Origin: Calvatia gigantea
Lineage: Eukaryota > Basidiomycota > Agaricomycetes > Agaricales > Lycoperdaceae
DNA: 64,000 nucleotides
Direction: 5' to 3'
Assembly (NCBI GenBank): GCA_025093985.1
Contig: JACAAK010000004.1
Coordinates: 682,001 to 746,000, forward strand
Below are positions 46,473 through 58,334 of this stretch, piece after piece (the stretch's first letter is position 1; every line of letters starts with the position of its first letter). The notes under the pieces are model-generated. The model was not told where the DNA came from and ran no database searches. It saw only the letters and a list, made by a program, of their open reading frames with translations. A program made the position numbers and the translations under genes.

Positions 46473-47222
46473 CTCCTCCTTACTTGAAGGAGGGAAGATT
46501 AATGCTTCAATAATCTAACAGTATTGAAACCAAGCTTAAACATTGGAATCTTCAACAAAAGAGCGGCAAAGCCAGACATCAAATGTCGGAGTCATCAACA
46601 ATCATGTGGAATTAACCAGACTTTGAAAGTTGGAAAAGAAAGTCCTGTAGCAGAGAGGAATTGATGCTTGCATTTGCTATAATGGCCATAAAGGACACAA
46701 CAACAATTGCTTTGAGCTATCAAATGTCCTTTAACTCAACTAAACTCCTGTGACTAACTCACTGCGACTTTCATCTAAGAGTAGGAGTAGGAAAGCTTAA
46801 AAAGCTCCTCCAGAAATTGTAAACAGCAATTCTTTCGAAACGTTCAACAAATCTGTTTTTCCGCGTAGATGTGAAATACAAAAACCATTTTGCTGATGTG
46901 AAATCCTAAGTGATAAATCACTGGTTGCTAATCCAGCATGTGATTATTGTGAGATCAGGAAAGCGGCAGTATTAAGCCAGTGTAACCAAGGCCGTCACTT
47001 TTGCAGTTATGTAGACCAATTAGCCACAGCAGTCCTATGAGCCAGCAGAGTGATGATCCTACAAGCCTTGTTCTGATTTTACTCAAACAAATTCCAAATT
47101 AATGGATTCGCAAATGGAAGTGGTCTCATGCAATTTTCCTCCAAGCAAAAGGCATTTCAGCCAATGTGGATTAAGGATACAGTCCCAAGGAATACATACA
47201 CACTTTTTGTTATTTTCCATCA

Positions 47223-47790
47223 ACTCCAAAAAGGAGGGAGGAATGATTAAGTCCCTTATTTGTTTTTCCATACAACTCCGAAGAGATGGAAGGACCTTGA
47301 AATTGACCCTATCTTATTTTTATCTTGCAAAAGGAATAAGTTCTTGCCATATTTTTACAGTCGACCCTTGGACAAGTATGAAGGAATATGTTCCTGATTT
47401 ATTTTATCCAACAACTTGTAAGAAGTGGAAGGGTAAAAGTGTAAACCTTATAATATTTTCTCCTACAACTCATTAGAGGAGGAAGGAATAATTTCCTAAT
47501 GTTATTTTTGCCTAAAACACTTGTCTTGAGACGTTGGCAAGGATAACTCCTTGCTATTTTTACCTATTACTTGTTAGAGAAGGAAGGGATAGTTCCTATC
47601 TGTTTCATCAGCGACTTGTAAGAGGCAATAGGAACAATTGAAAGTCCTATGAATATATTTTTCCAGCGACTGTGGCGGAAAGGAATATTTCTAAACCTAA
47701 TATTTTTATCCAAGCGTCTTCGTATGAAGGCGGAAAGGAATATCATATCCTTTATATTTTTCCATTGACTCCAAAGAGGATGGCTTGCGA
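47223..47790. repeat. Degenerate ~50-bp minisatellite inside element C
   Basis: About eleven units start near 47223, 47275, 47330, 47366, 47414, 47468, 47519, 47569, 47614, 47669 and 47717. Each follows the plan ACTTGTAAGAGG, then a GGAAGGAATA motif, then TTCCTAATATT, then TATTTTTCCA. The centre (GGAATA..TTCC) is palindromic. Units vary from 36 to 55 bp with many substitutions. No counterpart was seen in elements A or B. Confidence 0.75.
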
Positions 47791-47879
47791 TGACATAGGA
47801 ATCGGTATCATGTTGCAGCAGTCACTTGAGCCAGCTAGTTGCAAGGCCGTTAGACTTTTATTGCCAAAGTGAGGTCGAT

Positions 47880-50800
47880 GAAGTGGTTTTGGAAGATGCA
47901 GATAAAATCCAGCATAATTGCATGAAGGCAGATTAAATCCAGCTCAATCAAGGATTGAAGATTCCTTCCACGTAACACATATAGTGCTCGTCTGGTGTCA
48001 TTCAAACTCTCTTCTTATCTGTTAAGCCAAAGCCTTTCAGATTATTCCAGTGTATCTTCTCATCCAGTCTGCAAAAGCAGTTTGGTCATCAATGCTAAGC
48101 ATTTCTCACATGTGTGGATAACTGGAGAATTAGATCACAAAAGCGATACCTTCAACTTAATGAAGTTCCTTTGCTGTTAAGCGCAGGATAAGGCAGTCAT
48201 TGGATTTGGAGTAAGAATACTATATCTGTTGTTCTCCTCCATGCTTTTCAGCATGTTAAGTTTCCTAATACATGTTACTCAATCATATCACTTTTTAGGG
48301 CTCAGAGAGTCTTTATCATGTTATGAACCACCACGGCACACATCAATTAAGATGGACTGGCGAAGTGTAGCCATTTAAAGCTTTAATCGTATGTGGTTAT
48401 TCACCAGCGATTAAGAACTTGTTTTACTGTACTCCTCCCTCAACGATGAGTATTTTGATTTAAATGTCAATGCACATTGTTAATGGCAGATCATTATTGA
48501 TGCAATTCCAGAAATAAAAGAATTTTTCTTGCAAGTTTGTTAAGCTATGCGAGGCAAAAGCTCATATGGAGGTAAAACCATCACATATTTTTTAGGATGA
48601 TATATCTGAGCTATTGCGCTTTTCTGGTAGACACTAGCATGAACACGTAGCAAGTCTTATGCTTATCCAACTCTAGTCGGTGAGTCCAAATGAGTTCTTC
48701 TTGAAATTGAACGCCTAATCCATTATAGTCTACCTGTAGGTGACTCGCATTGAACAGTGCGGTCTTTCCTAGTCAGGTTCAATTGTGCAATGCGTTGTTT
48801 AACCAGCATTTTATTTAACTCCTCCACAATGGTCATTCCACATAGTGGCAACACAGAAGTGTGGTGTGTCAAAAGCGGTAGATATTCTGTAAAGGATATG
48901 CATATGATGCATCAAATTGGCAATTATGTCAGCGTAAGACATAGGATATGGTAGGTGGAGATTTCTCAAATGGAAATGGAAAGGAATCAGGAGGTGATCA
49001 TGGAATGTAATGAAATATATCCTGCAACATTAAAAAATGGCAGATAAAGAAGTATAGCAACTTCTTGCTTTGTGCAGGTTTTGCTCTCTTCTTTGCAAAT
49101 GAACTGGTTACTGCTATCCAGTTACTGAATCATAATGTTTTAAGGATATATTCCCTCATCAAATAAGGCATCCAAATGTGGATTGTTCATAGAATATTAA
49201 GCCTTTCTGTGTGCTGCTTGAACTCATAAGTTCTCGTTGATCAAACAATCAAGGTATGTTACATCTCAAATAAGCAATCATGTTTGGGCGGTCATCATGT
49301 TAACTGATGCGCCACAAAGCCAAACCCATAGTACAAAACCAAATTAATGGTTTATCCCTTGATTTACACAATTAAGTGTCATCCACTATAAATGCTTGAA
49401 CTGGCGCATTATGCTCTAGTCAACAATCAAACTATCACTGAGATGGGTAAGACATCCCCATTGCCATAAAGCTTTTAGGCTCTCAAAGTGTAGTGCAGAT
49501 CAGTTTCTCTACATCAACTGTTGCAAAAGCATTGGGAGTAGAAGGTTTTAAGTGGGTTTTTCATGCCACGAATATTTGCTATTGCTTTCGTTTTTGACGA
49601 ACTCTCCTCCATAATCAGTTGCGACATTGGCCATTGTCAGCTATACTGTAGAGGTTTCTCAAATGAATCTTAGAGCCTCATAACTTCTTTTGAAGGAGAA
49701 CTACTATCATCATGAGATGAGAAGTCATAGAATAGCATTGTGATAGTTGACTAGCAATTCCATCGAGTCCAAGTATTGCGCTCAAGAACAAGGATATTCA
49801 TATAAAAGATTCTGGATAAAGGTACTAATGCAATTTCCCTTGTGAAATAATCCAGAGTGGCAATGAAATAATGCAACATCTCGACAAGTCATAAAAGATG
49901 AGTGGAGAAGGCATAATCTTGGAAAGTTCTGTTCGATGATGTCAAATGATATAGTCTAGTAGGCATAATGTTCAACAACCATTCATCTCCTTACTAATAA
50001 TGCAAGTTCATGTACAACGATGAGATTGGGTAAACCAAAACAGCTCTGCATGACTTATTGCAAAGGTGGTGACCTTTAATGATTGCCTCAAAAGCATTTC
50101 ACTCAAGGACATACATTATAAGATTTCTTGATATAGATCGGCTGCACACTAATGTGGTGCTGCAAATCTTCATCCCTAATGTCAGACTAATGCTGGAATA
50201 TAAAAGCAGTTCAGATACTTGTTGTTCCCGAAGGATTCCAGTTTCTTGCCTCAAGCCTAATGTTAAAGTGGCGAGGTCTAAGAATTAAATCTGGTGACAT
50301 AGTACTGAAGCTCAACTATTATACATTGGGAGCTATTCTACTAATTCCTAGACGTGTCGTAATTTCCTTTCTTTGTAATGATGCAATTCACGAGATCCTA
50401 TAAGGGATATTCTTCTCAAGTGAATAAAGCAACATGCTCCCACTATCATCTTCATATAATCCATAAGGATTTCTCACTTGTTGCGTAGAAAAGGATTTAT
50501 AGCCAGCGCTTCCATCTTATGTGGCACACTGTTATTTGCAGTATTTATCAAGGAGTATGAAGTCAAAAGTACTACCGTATATCCTTCCATTGGTATCAAG
50601 GTCAGCAACATCCAAAGATGGCGACACAAGAACTCCTCCAGCACTAAGCTCCATAAAGAGCGGTCTAAAGGATTTCTTAAGGAATTTGTCAGTGTGTTGC
50701 ATCATATGGTGCTATACACATCCTCTTTCTTAATTATAGTTGCTAAATGGTGCGCTCAAGTCCTAATAATGGATGGCAACTTCCATAAAGTCAAACTTCC

Positions 50801-51860
50801 TTGAAGCAATTATTGTATTCCTGTAGTTGGCAGACAAAGCATTTTTAACGTGCTTGTCCATGCTCTGACTTAAACAGGTCTTCAAACTTGGGCACATGAA
50901 CATGCACTTGACACAAGTGAAGTAACGTTGATGCTGGAAGCAGGGCGTGATATATAGTGACGCAGCTCCTCTATAAGAGAAATAGTATACAGCAGCAATC
51001 ACTTGAGCCAGCAGCATATTTAAACTATATTCTGAAGTATTTCCTGAAACAACATGATGGTGGTATTACCAGCTCATTATCCTTCTCCTCTTATTTCCCA
51101 GCTGCAAGGACGCAATAAGTGTTCTTCTCCTTGTTATCCTCTTTGGATATTTTTGTGAATACTGCAAGTGCTGCTGCTATTGGCATAACGCCATGGTTTT
51201 ATTGGTGCTGCAAGCCTTGTGGCCGCTGTCTACCATACCAGCATAAGCACTGCAAATGTGGCAGCCCACTGCCTTAGTATGGCATAAAGTGCTTAAAGTG
51301 CATGAGCTGTCCATAGAAAGAATAAAGCAGTAGTCAAATAGATGTGGAAGGGGTAAAGCATTGAAGCTTGAAGCGAAGGAACAAACAGCAGACTTCTCAA
51401 AGATATTTTCTATATCCCAGCTTTATTTGATTAAGTGGGCCTTAGTGGCTTATAACTGCCAGCTTAAGTGGATCAGATAGCTCAGGTATATGCTTGTGGT
51501 GTGTTATCTGACTCAAGGTGGGACTTGCCCAATCAACTTGAAACACAAGAACACAAGGCTTATAATTTTCCTGACACTGCAGTATTTATTGCGGTCACAA
51601 AGACCAGCTAATTAACCAGCAAAGCAGAGCATAATGCTCAGTGTAAATGATACATCATATAGTAAATTACTGAGGCAGATCTTGAAGAGAATCCCAGAAA
51701 GCCCAAAGCAGTCATTGTCGATTAGAGAGAGAATACCAGAACAGAGGTGGAGCAACCAAAGTGGAACAGTTCTGCTGCAACCCAGAATAGGGAGCAGACC
51801 TAAAGCAGTCGAACCAGACCGAAGATGACAGTTTGCCAGATCAAAAACCAAGAACAGGTA
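47880..51860 (-). pseudogene. Decayed Copia pol/gag interior of element C
   Basis: Short stretches align in order with element A: 48110-48180 with 52680-52750 (reverse transcriptase start), 48225-48300 with 52808-52910, 49070-49210 with 53765-53890 (integrase end), 49685-49780 with 54390-54480 (integrase core), and 50060-50140 with 54836-54930. Between the anchors there are many indels and no frame of more than about 100 codons. The region is therefore a dead polyprotein gene rather than a new one. Confidence 0.65.
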
Positions 51861-52043
51861 TCAATGTGTCAGCATCATGTAGGACTGCTGTGCATAGTGC
51901 ACATGTTCACAACATAGGTTAGACAGGGTATCAAGTGGACCAAAGGCACCACTGTCTCCCAGGTTGAAAGCGACCATGGCCTCCTCAAACTCTACCAGCA
52001 TTGCTAATGTGGTCCGAGTAAGTGGCAGTCGGGGCCCATAATC
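51861..52043 (-). other. Element C 5' internal end: primer site and gag start remnant
   Basis: Minus strand after the LTR reads GATTATGGGCCCCGAC, the same initiator tRNA-Met type primer site as in B with one change. A short frame MLVEFEEAMVAFNLGDSGAF follows and could be the residual gag start. Confidence 0.6.
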
Positions 52044-52598
52044 TGTTGAGAGAACAAGTAGACATCCCAATGTAATTTACACTACCTAAGCATGTAGGTG
52101 TCAGTGGTGGAGGGTAGTCGTATTCATCCAGGAGACGGTCCAGTAGGAGAGATGCATGGTAGCAGACATAGTCCTACTTATACCAGCATATTCAGAGAGT
52201 CTTGAGGAGAAGGGAAGCAATGCTTAGAGAAGCTAGCATAGAGGAGAGAAGACATATTGTCTTAGCCCGAAGGCCTACCTAAAAGTGTACACAAGAGGTG
52301 TACATACTACAATGCTACATAAGGATATATATACTAATATCCCTGGTCTGTGTACTCTAAACCCTTACACAGGTGAGGTCTAACTACCAGTGGCATAATT
52401 GGAGCATACTGTGTATGACACATGTACTAGAAGGTTCCATGCGGAGGGTATAACTGACTACCAGAAGGGCAGTACAACTACTGTGTACGTAGTCCATGAT
52501 GGTCCATTATTATTGACCCTCTGAAGGTGAAATACTCAAACCCTGTTTCAGCTATAAATAGACTGAACCAACATAGTGGTACAGAGCGAGATTCAACA
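52044..52598 (-). repeat. Element C 5' LTR
   Basis: 555 bp, same ends as 45918-46472; target duplication AAAAA follows. Confidence 0.9.
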
Positions 52599-55500
52599 AA
52601 AAATAGGCAGTTTTTATGTCAATGCTATGCATATCCCAATTGTGGATTGCAGTGAGTGCAAAGCTTACACATGCAGACTCATAGTGGACAACTGGAGAAA
52701 ATAACTTGTTGTAGTCAATGCCTTCAACTTGCGAGAATCCCTTCGCAACTAAGCGAGCTCACAGGTGGCTATTAGACTTTTCAAGAAAGACCCAATGGTT
52801 TTTCACTGTCCTCCTCCCTTTTGGTAAATCTACCAATTTATACACTTCATGTTTCTTTAATGTGTTGAGTTTCTCAATACATGCAGCCATCCATTTTGCC
52901 TTGATAGGCTCAGGAAGCTTAAGCATGTCACAGAAAGTTTCAGGCTCTCTATGTGTGGTATTATGAACTGTCTATATCAAGAAATCAATTAAACATACTC
53001 CTCCCTCAGCGACAAGCCTATCAATATCCATGTCACATATGTCATGAGACATTGGATCATATTGTGGATTATCAAGTATAGGTGGCAGTTCTGGACATGG
53101 GGGAAGCTGAAATAGAGGTAAATCAAAGGGTTGTGGTGGGTACCGCTCAGCATAAGCTCTCTGTCTCATGTATTCAGGATGGTTAGTCCTTGCTCTCCAC
53201 TCATGGATTACTTCATCCAGAGGAGCATTGGTGTGGATGCGTTGCCTTTGCCTCTGCTGCTCTTGTTGGTGAGTCCTATTGATTTCTCTCTTGATCAAAA
53301 TTAGACACCTATTCTCTCCATAAGTATTATCAGGTCTTACAGGTGGCCTGCCCTGTCATTCAGAATGACATGGCTTAACCTGGTCAGGACCTACAGCATG
53401 ATGCTTGGGAATGGAAATTGGGAAATCTGTGTTTGTATGATCCCATACATACTTTTCTATCCACTTGCCAGTCTCCACTATTATTCTCAGGTTCCTCCTC
53501 AACAGTTGTTCCACATGAATGTAGTGACTCAGGTGGGGGTACCTAAGTGGCAGACTGTCTCCTGGTGAAGGAGTGTGTGATGGAATGCTGCTCAGTGGTG
53601 AAGGTTCACACTGAGGTAATGGAGGTGTAGGTGGAGAATATTTCAGCCTGGAAGGTGGAGAAGTCAGAGGTAAATGAACTGGTTCCTTAGGGAGAGGTGG
53701 AACATTTCTAGTGTCATCCAAAGATGGCGGAAAAGAAGGTAGAACCTCTCTTCTTCTGTCTAGCAGGTTTCTCTCTCCTCTGTGATTTGGCCAGTTACTA
53801 CTATCTAGCACTGAACCAATGCATTTAGGGAAATATCCCTCATCGAATAAGATGTTTGGTGATATAAAGATCACATTGCCTGCTGTGTGCCACATAAAGA
53901 CATAGTTCTTAGAACCTTTGTAACTGAGGAATATCATTTTCTCAGACTTTGTGGACAATTTGTTTGGGCAGATTTCATCAGGTAGAAAAACATATGCACT
54001 GCATCCAAACACATGGATATGGGACAAGTCTGGCTTTTCCCTCGAATAACACTCAAAAGGTGTCTTCCACTGCAGATGCTGGACTGGCATGTGATTATAT
54101 AAATGCACAGCTGTGTTCAACACAAACTCCCACCATGAGTCAGGTAGACATGCCTGTAGCTGTATAGCTTGGGCTTTCTTATATAGGGTGTAGTTCAGTC
54201 ACTCTGCTCTCCTATTTTGCTAATGTGCATAGGGAGTAGTGGTCTCATGGGTAATTCCACATGCTGCGAGTCCTGCCAATAATTTCTCATTGATGTATTC
54301 TTCTCCATTACTGGTGCGAAGTTGTTTGACACACATATCAGAGAGATTCTCAAGCACACTGATTAGCTCTATAAGCTTCTCAGAAGCCTCAGACTTTTTA
54401 TGAAGGAGGACTACATGCACATGAAAAGAGAAGTCATCTAAGAATGTTATAGCCCATTTATATTTATGATAGCTGATGATGGGCAGTTTTAGCAAGTCTG
54501 AGTGATATAGCTCAAAGACTGCAGTGGCTCACTTGGGATTAATCGGAAAGGGGTTATTATGCATTTTCCCCTTGGTACAGCCATCACAAATGTCTTTCCA
54601 AGAAGGTAGTGCAGGAATCAGCATGATGCCCTCAATATGCTTGGGCAGCTCAGAGAGCATGTGATCTGAGGGATGTTCCATTCGACGATGCCAATTGATA
54701 TAGTTGGGTTGGTGTAAGGCTAACGCAACTGGCTTCTCCTTGCTGTAATGCAAGATATACATGTGCACTATATATATGTTATTCATAAACAACCAGTGAG
54801 GCCAGACAGACAATATAGCTCATCCTGACTTATCACAGATGGTGGTCCCTTTAATGGTTGTCTCAAGGGTATGTCCAGTCTGAAGGATCTGGCCTGAGGA
54901 CATTAACCATTCTGTGATTTCCTTGATATAAAAAACCAGTGCAATATGTGAAGTAGCACTTCTGGTTTTACCCCCATCTACCATGTTATGCTGGAAGATG
55001 ACAGTACCTCATCCAGTCATTTCATAATTCCAGTTGCCAGCAGCTTGAATTATGCCAAAGTGGCCCATCTTTAACTCTGTGAAATCAGAGAGATAACTGG
55101 TGACATGGTATGATGCTCCAGAATCTAGAAGCCAGTCTGCATCATTCACAACATGCTTGTTCACTTCCTTCTGACAAGACAAGCAATTTGCAAGATCACA
55201 GATATAATATGACTCAAACAAATTTAACTTGGAGCACTCTTCTCTAAGGCGCTCTTTCTTAGTCTCAGAATACTGATATGTAATTTGCAGATGCTTTTCA
55301 CTTTCCAGCTTAAGTTCTCTAGCAGAATAAGCAAAAGAAGAAGTGCCACCAGTGCACTTCCAGTATATTTCACAATTCACAAAGTCTATACAATGATGCC
55401 TACAATGTAGTCCTACTGGTGGTGGATGTGCAGCTACATTTGCATAGGTATCATGCCATCTACTTCAGTGGCCACCTGCTCATCCCAGCTCATCTGTGGA

Positions 55501-56698
55501 ATTTCCAAGGTATTCTGCTCCGAGGTGGACAGACCCTGCATCTGGATTGTCCTGTCCCATCCATTGACAGGACTGTATGTCTTCATTAGTATTCTCAAAA
55601 GAGAAATAGTCAGATGAAGTTACTGACCCACACCCTCCATTGGATCTGTAGTCAGTGTCTGAGTCACTATTCTCAAGGATGGACTCTAAGACAGACTCTG
55701 AAACCTTTAGTGCCTGCTTCTTCTTGAGTGGCTTGGGTTTTTTGATAATTGCCAGCCTACTATACTTCAGTGCCAGCTACACAATCACGTCTTCCTCCTT
55801 TGTGACTGTGGAGAGCTCAACAGCTCCTGTTGGAGTGTTGACCTCCATTAAGTCGAAATACTTCTACATCTCCTCTAAACTTTCACCTGACAAAGAAGTT
55901 GTATTGAGATGTTTATCCCACTTCTTCAGTACAGTGACCTTAGCTTTCACTGAAGGTCTGCAATGGTGCTCAGGCTTGGGTGCAGTTATGCACAATGCAA
56001 GTGGAGTGGCATTGCTGCCAGTGGCAGCAGATCTGAAAGAAGCAGGAGACGTCTTGGCTCAATGTGCTTCCTCCACAAGGGTACAAGTGGTTTGTAGCAG
56101 CTTATCTCTGGCCTGTGACACAAAATCTACATCCTGAATGTATCTGGAGGTGGCGGCATTAGCCTGCACACCCTCCTTTCCCTTTTCCTTCCCCTTGCCA
56201 CAAGGGCACCATCTGTGCTTCTTGTCCTTGCCATTGCCACCAGAGGGCCTTTGCTGCTGCTGCTGCTGCTGCTGCTGAGGCTACTGCTGGGGCTTTTTAG
56301 ACCCCAAAGGTTGCTGCCAGCCTTGCAGCTGCTACCCACCTTGCTGCTGTCCCCACTGCTGCTGCTGTCTACCTCCTTGACATAGAGTGAAGTGTGCACA
56401 TTGCACATGGGGAGTCTGATTTAATGTGTAAGTGGCAAGAATGCTGCTTCAGGCCTTGTCCCATGTCAGTTCATGAAGTGACATGTTCAAAGTGAGGAGT
56501 GTCTGAGCTACGTAGCTCAAAGATGGATGGAGGGAGTGGAGAAGGATCATGGTTTCAATTTCCAGGGTAATGCCACTATCCATGGCATCAAGCTGCCCAA
56601 AGATCTGCTAAAGCTCACTCAACTTAAGTAAGGGGTCACCACTGAGCAGAATTTCAAATGTGATAGCACAAATGAATTCATTGTACACCTGTGCAGGC
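52599..56698 (-). pseudogene. Element A gag (most), protease, integrase and reverse transcriptase N-terminus
   Basis: From right to left: gag continues from SSYGLPG|PAQVYNEF past the D insertion (LLTLNMSLHELTWDKA), a Gln-rich linker and a basic C-terminus. Protease has WLLDSGASYHVTSYLSDF (55009-55380). The pre-integrase domain is INWHRRMEHPS...CDGCTKGK (54529-54813). The integrase core is FLDDFSFHVHV and LRTSNGEEY (54220-54495), where the usual TDNG aspartate is Ser. The connection domain is TPFECYSREKPDLSHIHVFG (53356-54123). The reverse transcriptase start reads VAKGFSQVEGIDYNKLFSPV to SIDIKTAY, cut at 52599 by element C. Many stops are present. Confidence 0.85.
56252..56278. repeat. CTG/CAG trinucleotide run in element A gag
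   Basis: Eight uninterrupted CTG units at 56254-56277 encode a polyglutamine run on the minus strand, inside a wider Gln-rich zone (56240-56380). Confidence 0.85.
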
Positions 56699-56702
56699 CC
56701 AG

Positions 56703-57063
56703 TATAGGGGAGTCAAGACGGCTACGCGAGGACGATGCGTAGACGATGGAATTGGTGAGCTCGGAGGAGTTAGGGGTTTCAGTTTGGACTATTCCATTTT
56801 TGTTAACTTTCGATCCTTTTCTGGTTTTTCGATATCGCATACTATTTACTTGACCCTAATAGTTCCTCAGCTTTCGTAGAATAGTCTAGGAATCTTGTCG
56901 AATATTCGCTACGTAGTCTGCAGTAGTTATAAAAGCCATGGTCATGCCGTAGTTTACAGTTTTCGCTACCTTACACTAACTTACTATTCTCTTGTTTTCG
57001 TTACTACCAATAAAATTCGTTCTCTAATCTCTTTCTCTACGTCTATGAAACTCCCGCCCTACA
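56703..57063 (+). repeat. Element D 5' LTR
   Basis: 361 bp. Contains a promoter-like TATAAAAG (56927-56934). Differs from the 3' LTR at about four positions (TCGCATAC against TTGTGTAC near 56834, and TATG against TACG near 57043). Confidence 0.92.
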
Positions 57064-57077
57064 TTTGGAACCACTGA

Positions 57078-58334
57078 CGGGGAACACATTCCTCTTGGCA
57101 ATACATATCTCAAGTATCACAACTCATCACCACGGCTGAACTTGTACTCAAGACGCGTTCAACATCCTATTCGCGAAGTTCTTCAGTGTCACCAAATCCT
57201 ACAACTAAGGGCAGGAAGAAACAACGCCCATCTATTCCTCCAGATGCGACTACATTGACAGCAGCTGAGCCTGAGGAGGAAACATTAAGGAGTCACACAC
57301 GGAAGGAGTTGTTCAGTGATACAGCACCACTGCCAGCAATGAGTATGACGACAACGACACTTGGGATGGCAGCCATGCCAGCACCAGGGAGCAAGAGAGC
57401 CCCGGAATTCGATGCACGACATCCAGAGGAGTTGGATGAATTTTTCGAACGATTTGAGGAGTTGGCGAAGTTGTGTGGGTTGGACAAGGAGGAGAAGGCG
57501 AAATTGGTGGTTCGTTATGTGGATGCGAAGTCGAAGAGGTTGTGGAAGACGTTGGAGGGATATAGTGAAGACTATTCAGTGTTGAAGAAGAAGATCCTCG
57601 AGATCTACTCCAAGTCCTTGCGTGGCGAACGGCACACCATTAACGAGTTGATGAAGGTCATTGATAGGACAGCGGATGGAAGTATCGACGATGAAGATGA
57701 TCTCAACGAATACTTTCATGAGGTTTGGCCTATCATGACCTACCTTGTGAAAGAAAGGAAGATAAATGCCGACGACCGCGACCGCTATTTCTGGAAAGGG
57801 CTCCCATCATCAACACGCAAAGCTATCCGCCTTCGACTGGAGATGGTGGACCCACAGTTTGATCGTACACAAGTTCCAGTGATCGACAAGGTGATGGAGG
57901 CAGGGAGATTCATATACTCGAAGGATGCTGTTGACGAGGATGAAATTGAGAGGTTGTTGGAACGAAAGTTGAGGGGAAGCCGGAGGAAGGAAGTGAGCCG
58001 AGGGAGGAAGTCGAGGAAGTATAGGGATGTTAGTGAGTCGGAGGAATCAGAGGAGTCGGAGGAATCGGATGAAGAAGAGTCAAGTGATGAGGATAGGAAG
58101 GGGAAGAAGGGATCTAAGGGCAGGAAGTCGGGGAAGAAGGAGGTTAGGACGAGGAAGGTGAAGTTGGAGGAAGGGAGGAAGGAGACAGAGAAGGCGAAGG
58201 TGTTGGATGAAGTGGCGGAGTTGACGAAGAAGCTTGACAGGCTGGATGTGAAGGATACTGACTACTTGTTGGCATATGCACAACTTGCCTTCATAGCACC
58301 AACGATCGCAGAACGGCTACCACCTCCAGCATGA
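57078..58334 (+). CDS. Element D gag (capsid) part
   Basis: The frame is open from 57078. The first in-frame ATG is at 57339 (MSMTTTTLGMAAMPAPGSKR), unless a non-ATG or lost start is used. A retrotransposon gag domain follows (ELDEFFERFEELAKLCGLDK, RYVDAKSKRLWKTLEGY). Then comes a highly charged linker of Ser/Glu/Lys repeats (ESEESEESEESDEEESSDED) and a Lys-rich stretch with coiled-coil character (LDEVAELTKKLDRLDVKD). It ends at TGA 58332-58334. The next 10 codons and the pol frame are in the same phase, so the TGA is either a readthrough site or a mutated codon. Confidence 0.88.
   Translation, partial: RGTHSSWQYISQVSQLITTAELVLKTRSTSYSRSSSVSPNPTTKGRKKQRPSIPPDATTLTAAEPEEETLRSHTRKELFSDTAPLPAMSMTTTTLGMAAMPAPGSKRAPEFDARHPEELDEFFERFEELAKLCGLDKEEKAKLVVRYVDAKSKRLWKTLEGYSEDYSVLKKKILEIYSKSLRGERHTINELMKVIDRTADGSIDDEDDLNEYFHEVWPIMTYLVKERKINADDRDRYFWKGLPSSTRKAIRLRLEMVDPQFDRTQVPVIDKVMEAGRFIYSKDAVDEDEIERLLERKLRGSRRKEVSRGRKSRKYRDVSESEESEESEESDEEESSDEDRKGKKGSKGRKSGKKEVRTRKVKLEEGRKETEKAKVLDEVAELTKKLDRLDVKDTDYLLAYAQLAFIAPTIAERLPPPA

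Larger units (their letters stand above)
45918..52598 (-). mobile_element. Element C, Copia-derived non-autonomous LTR element, inserted in element A
   Basis: 555-bp LTRs (TGTTGAGAGAA...GATTCAACA) at both ends, flanked by AAAAA (45913-45917 and 52599-52603). Length 6,681 bp. The interior keeps a primer site and polypurine tract, but coding capacity is gone: only short scattered similarity to element A remains, and part is replaced by a minisatellite. LTR ends resemble those of A (ATAGACTGAACCAACATAGT), so C and A are related families. Confidence 0.88.

Noticed and set aside
47102..47476. 124-codon open frame inside element C as a possible new gene
   Set aside because: It lies over the minisatellite and shows no protein pattern; repeats of A/T-rich units readily give open frames.
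56240..56400. Repeated triplets considered as a CRISPR or regulatory repeat
   Set aside because: Simple CTG run encoding glutamines of a Copia gag.
58332..58334. TGA considered as selenocysteine
   Set aside because: No known use in fungal retroelements, and a CGA-to-TGA change or readthrough is simpler.
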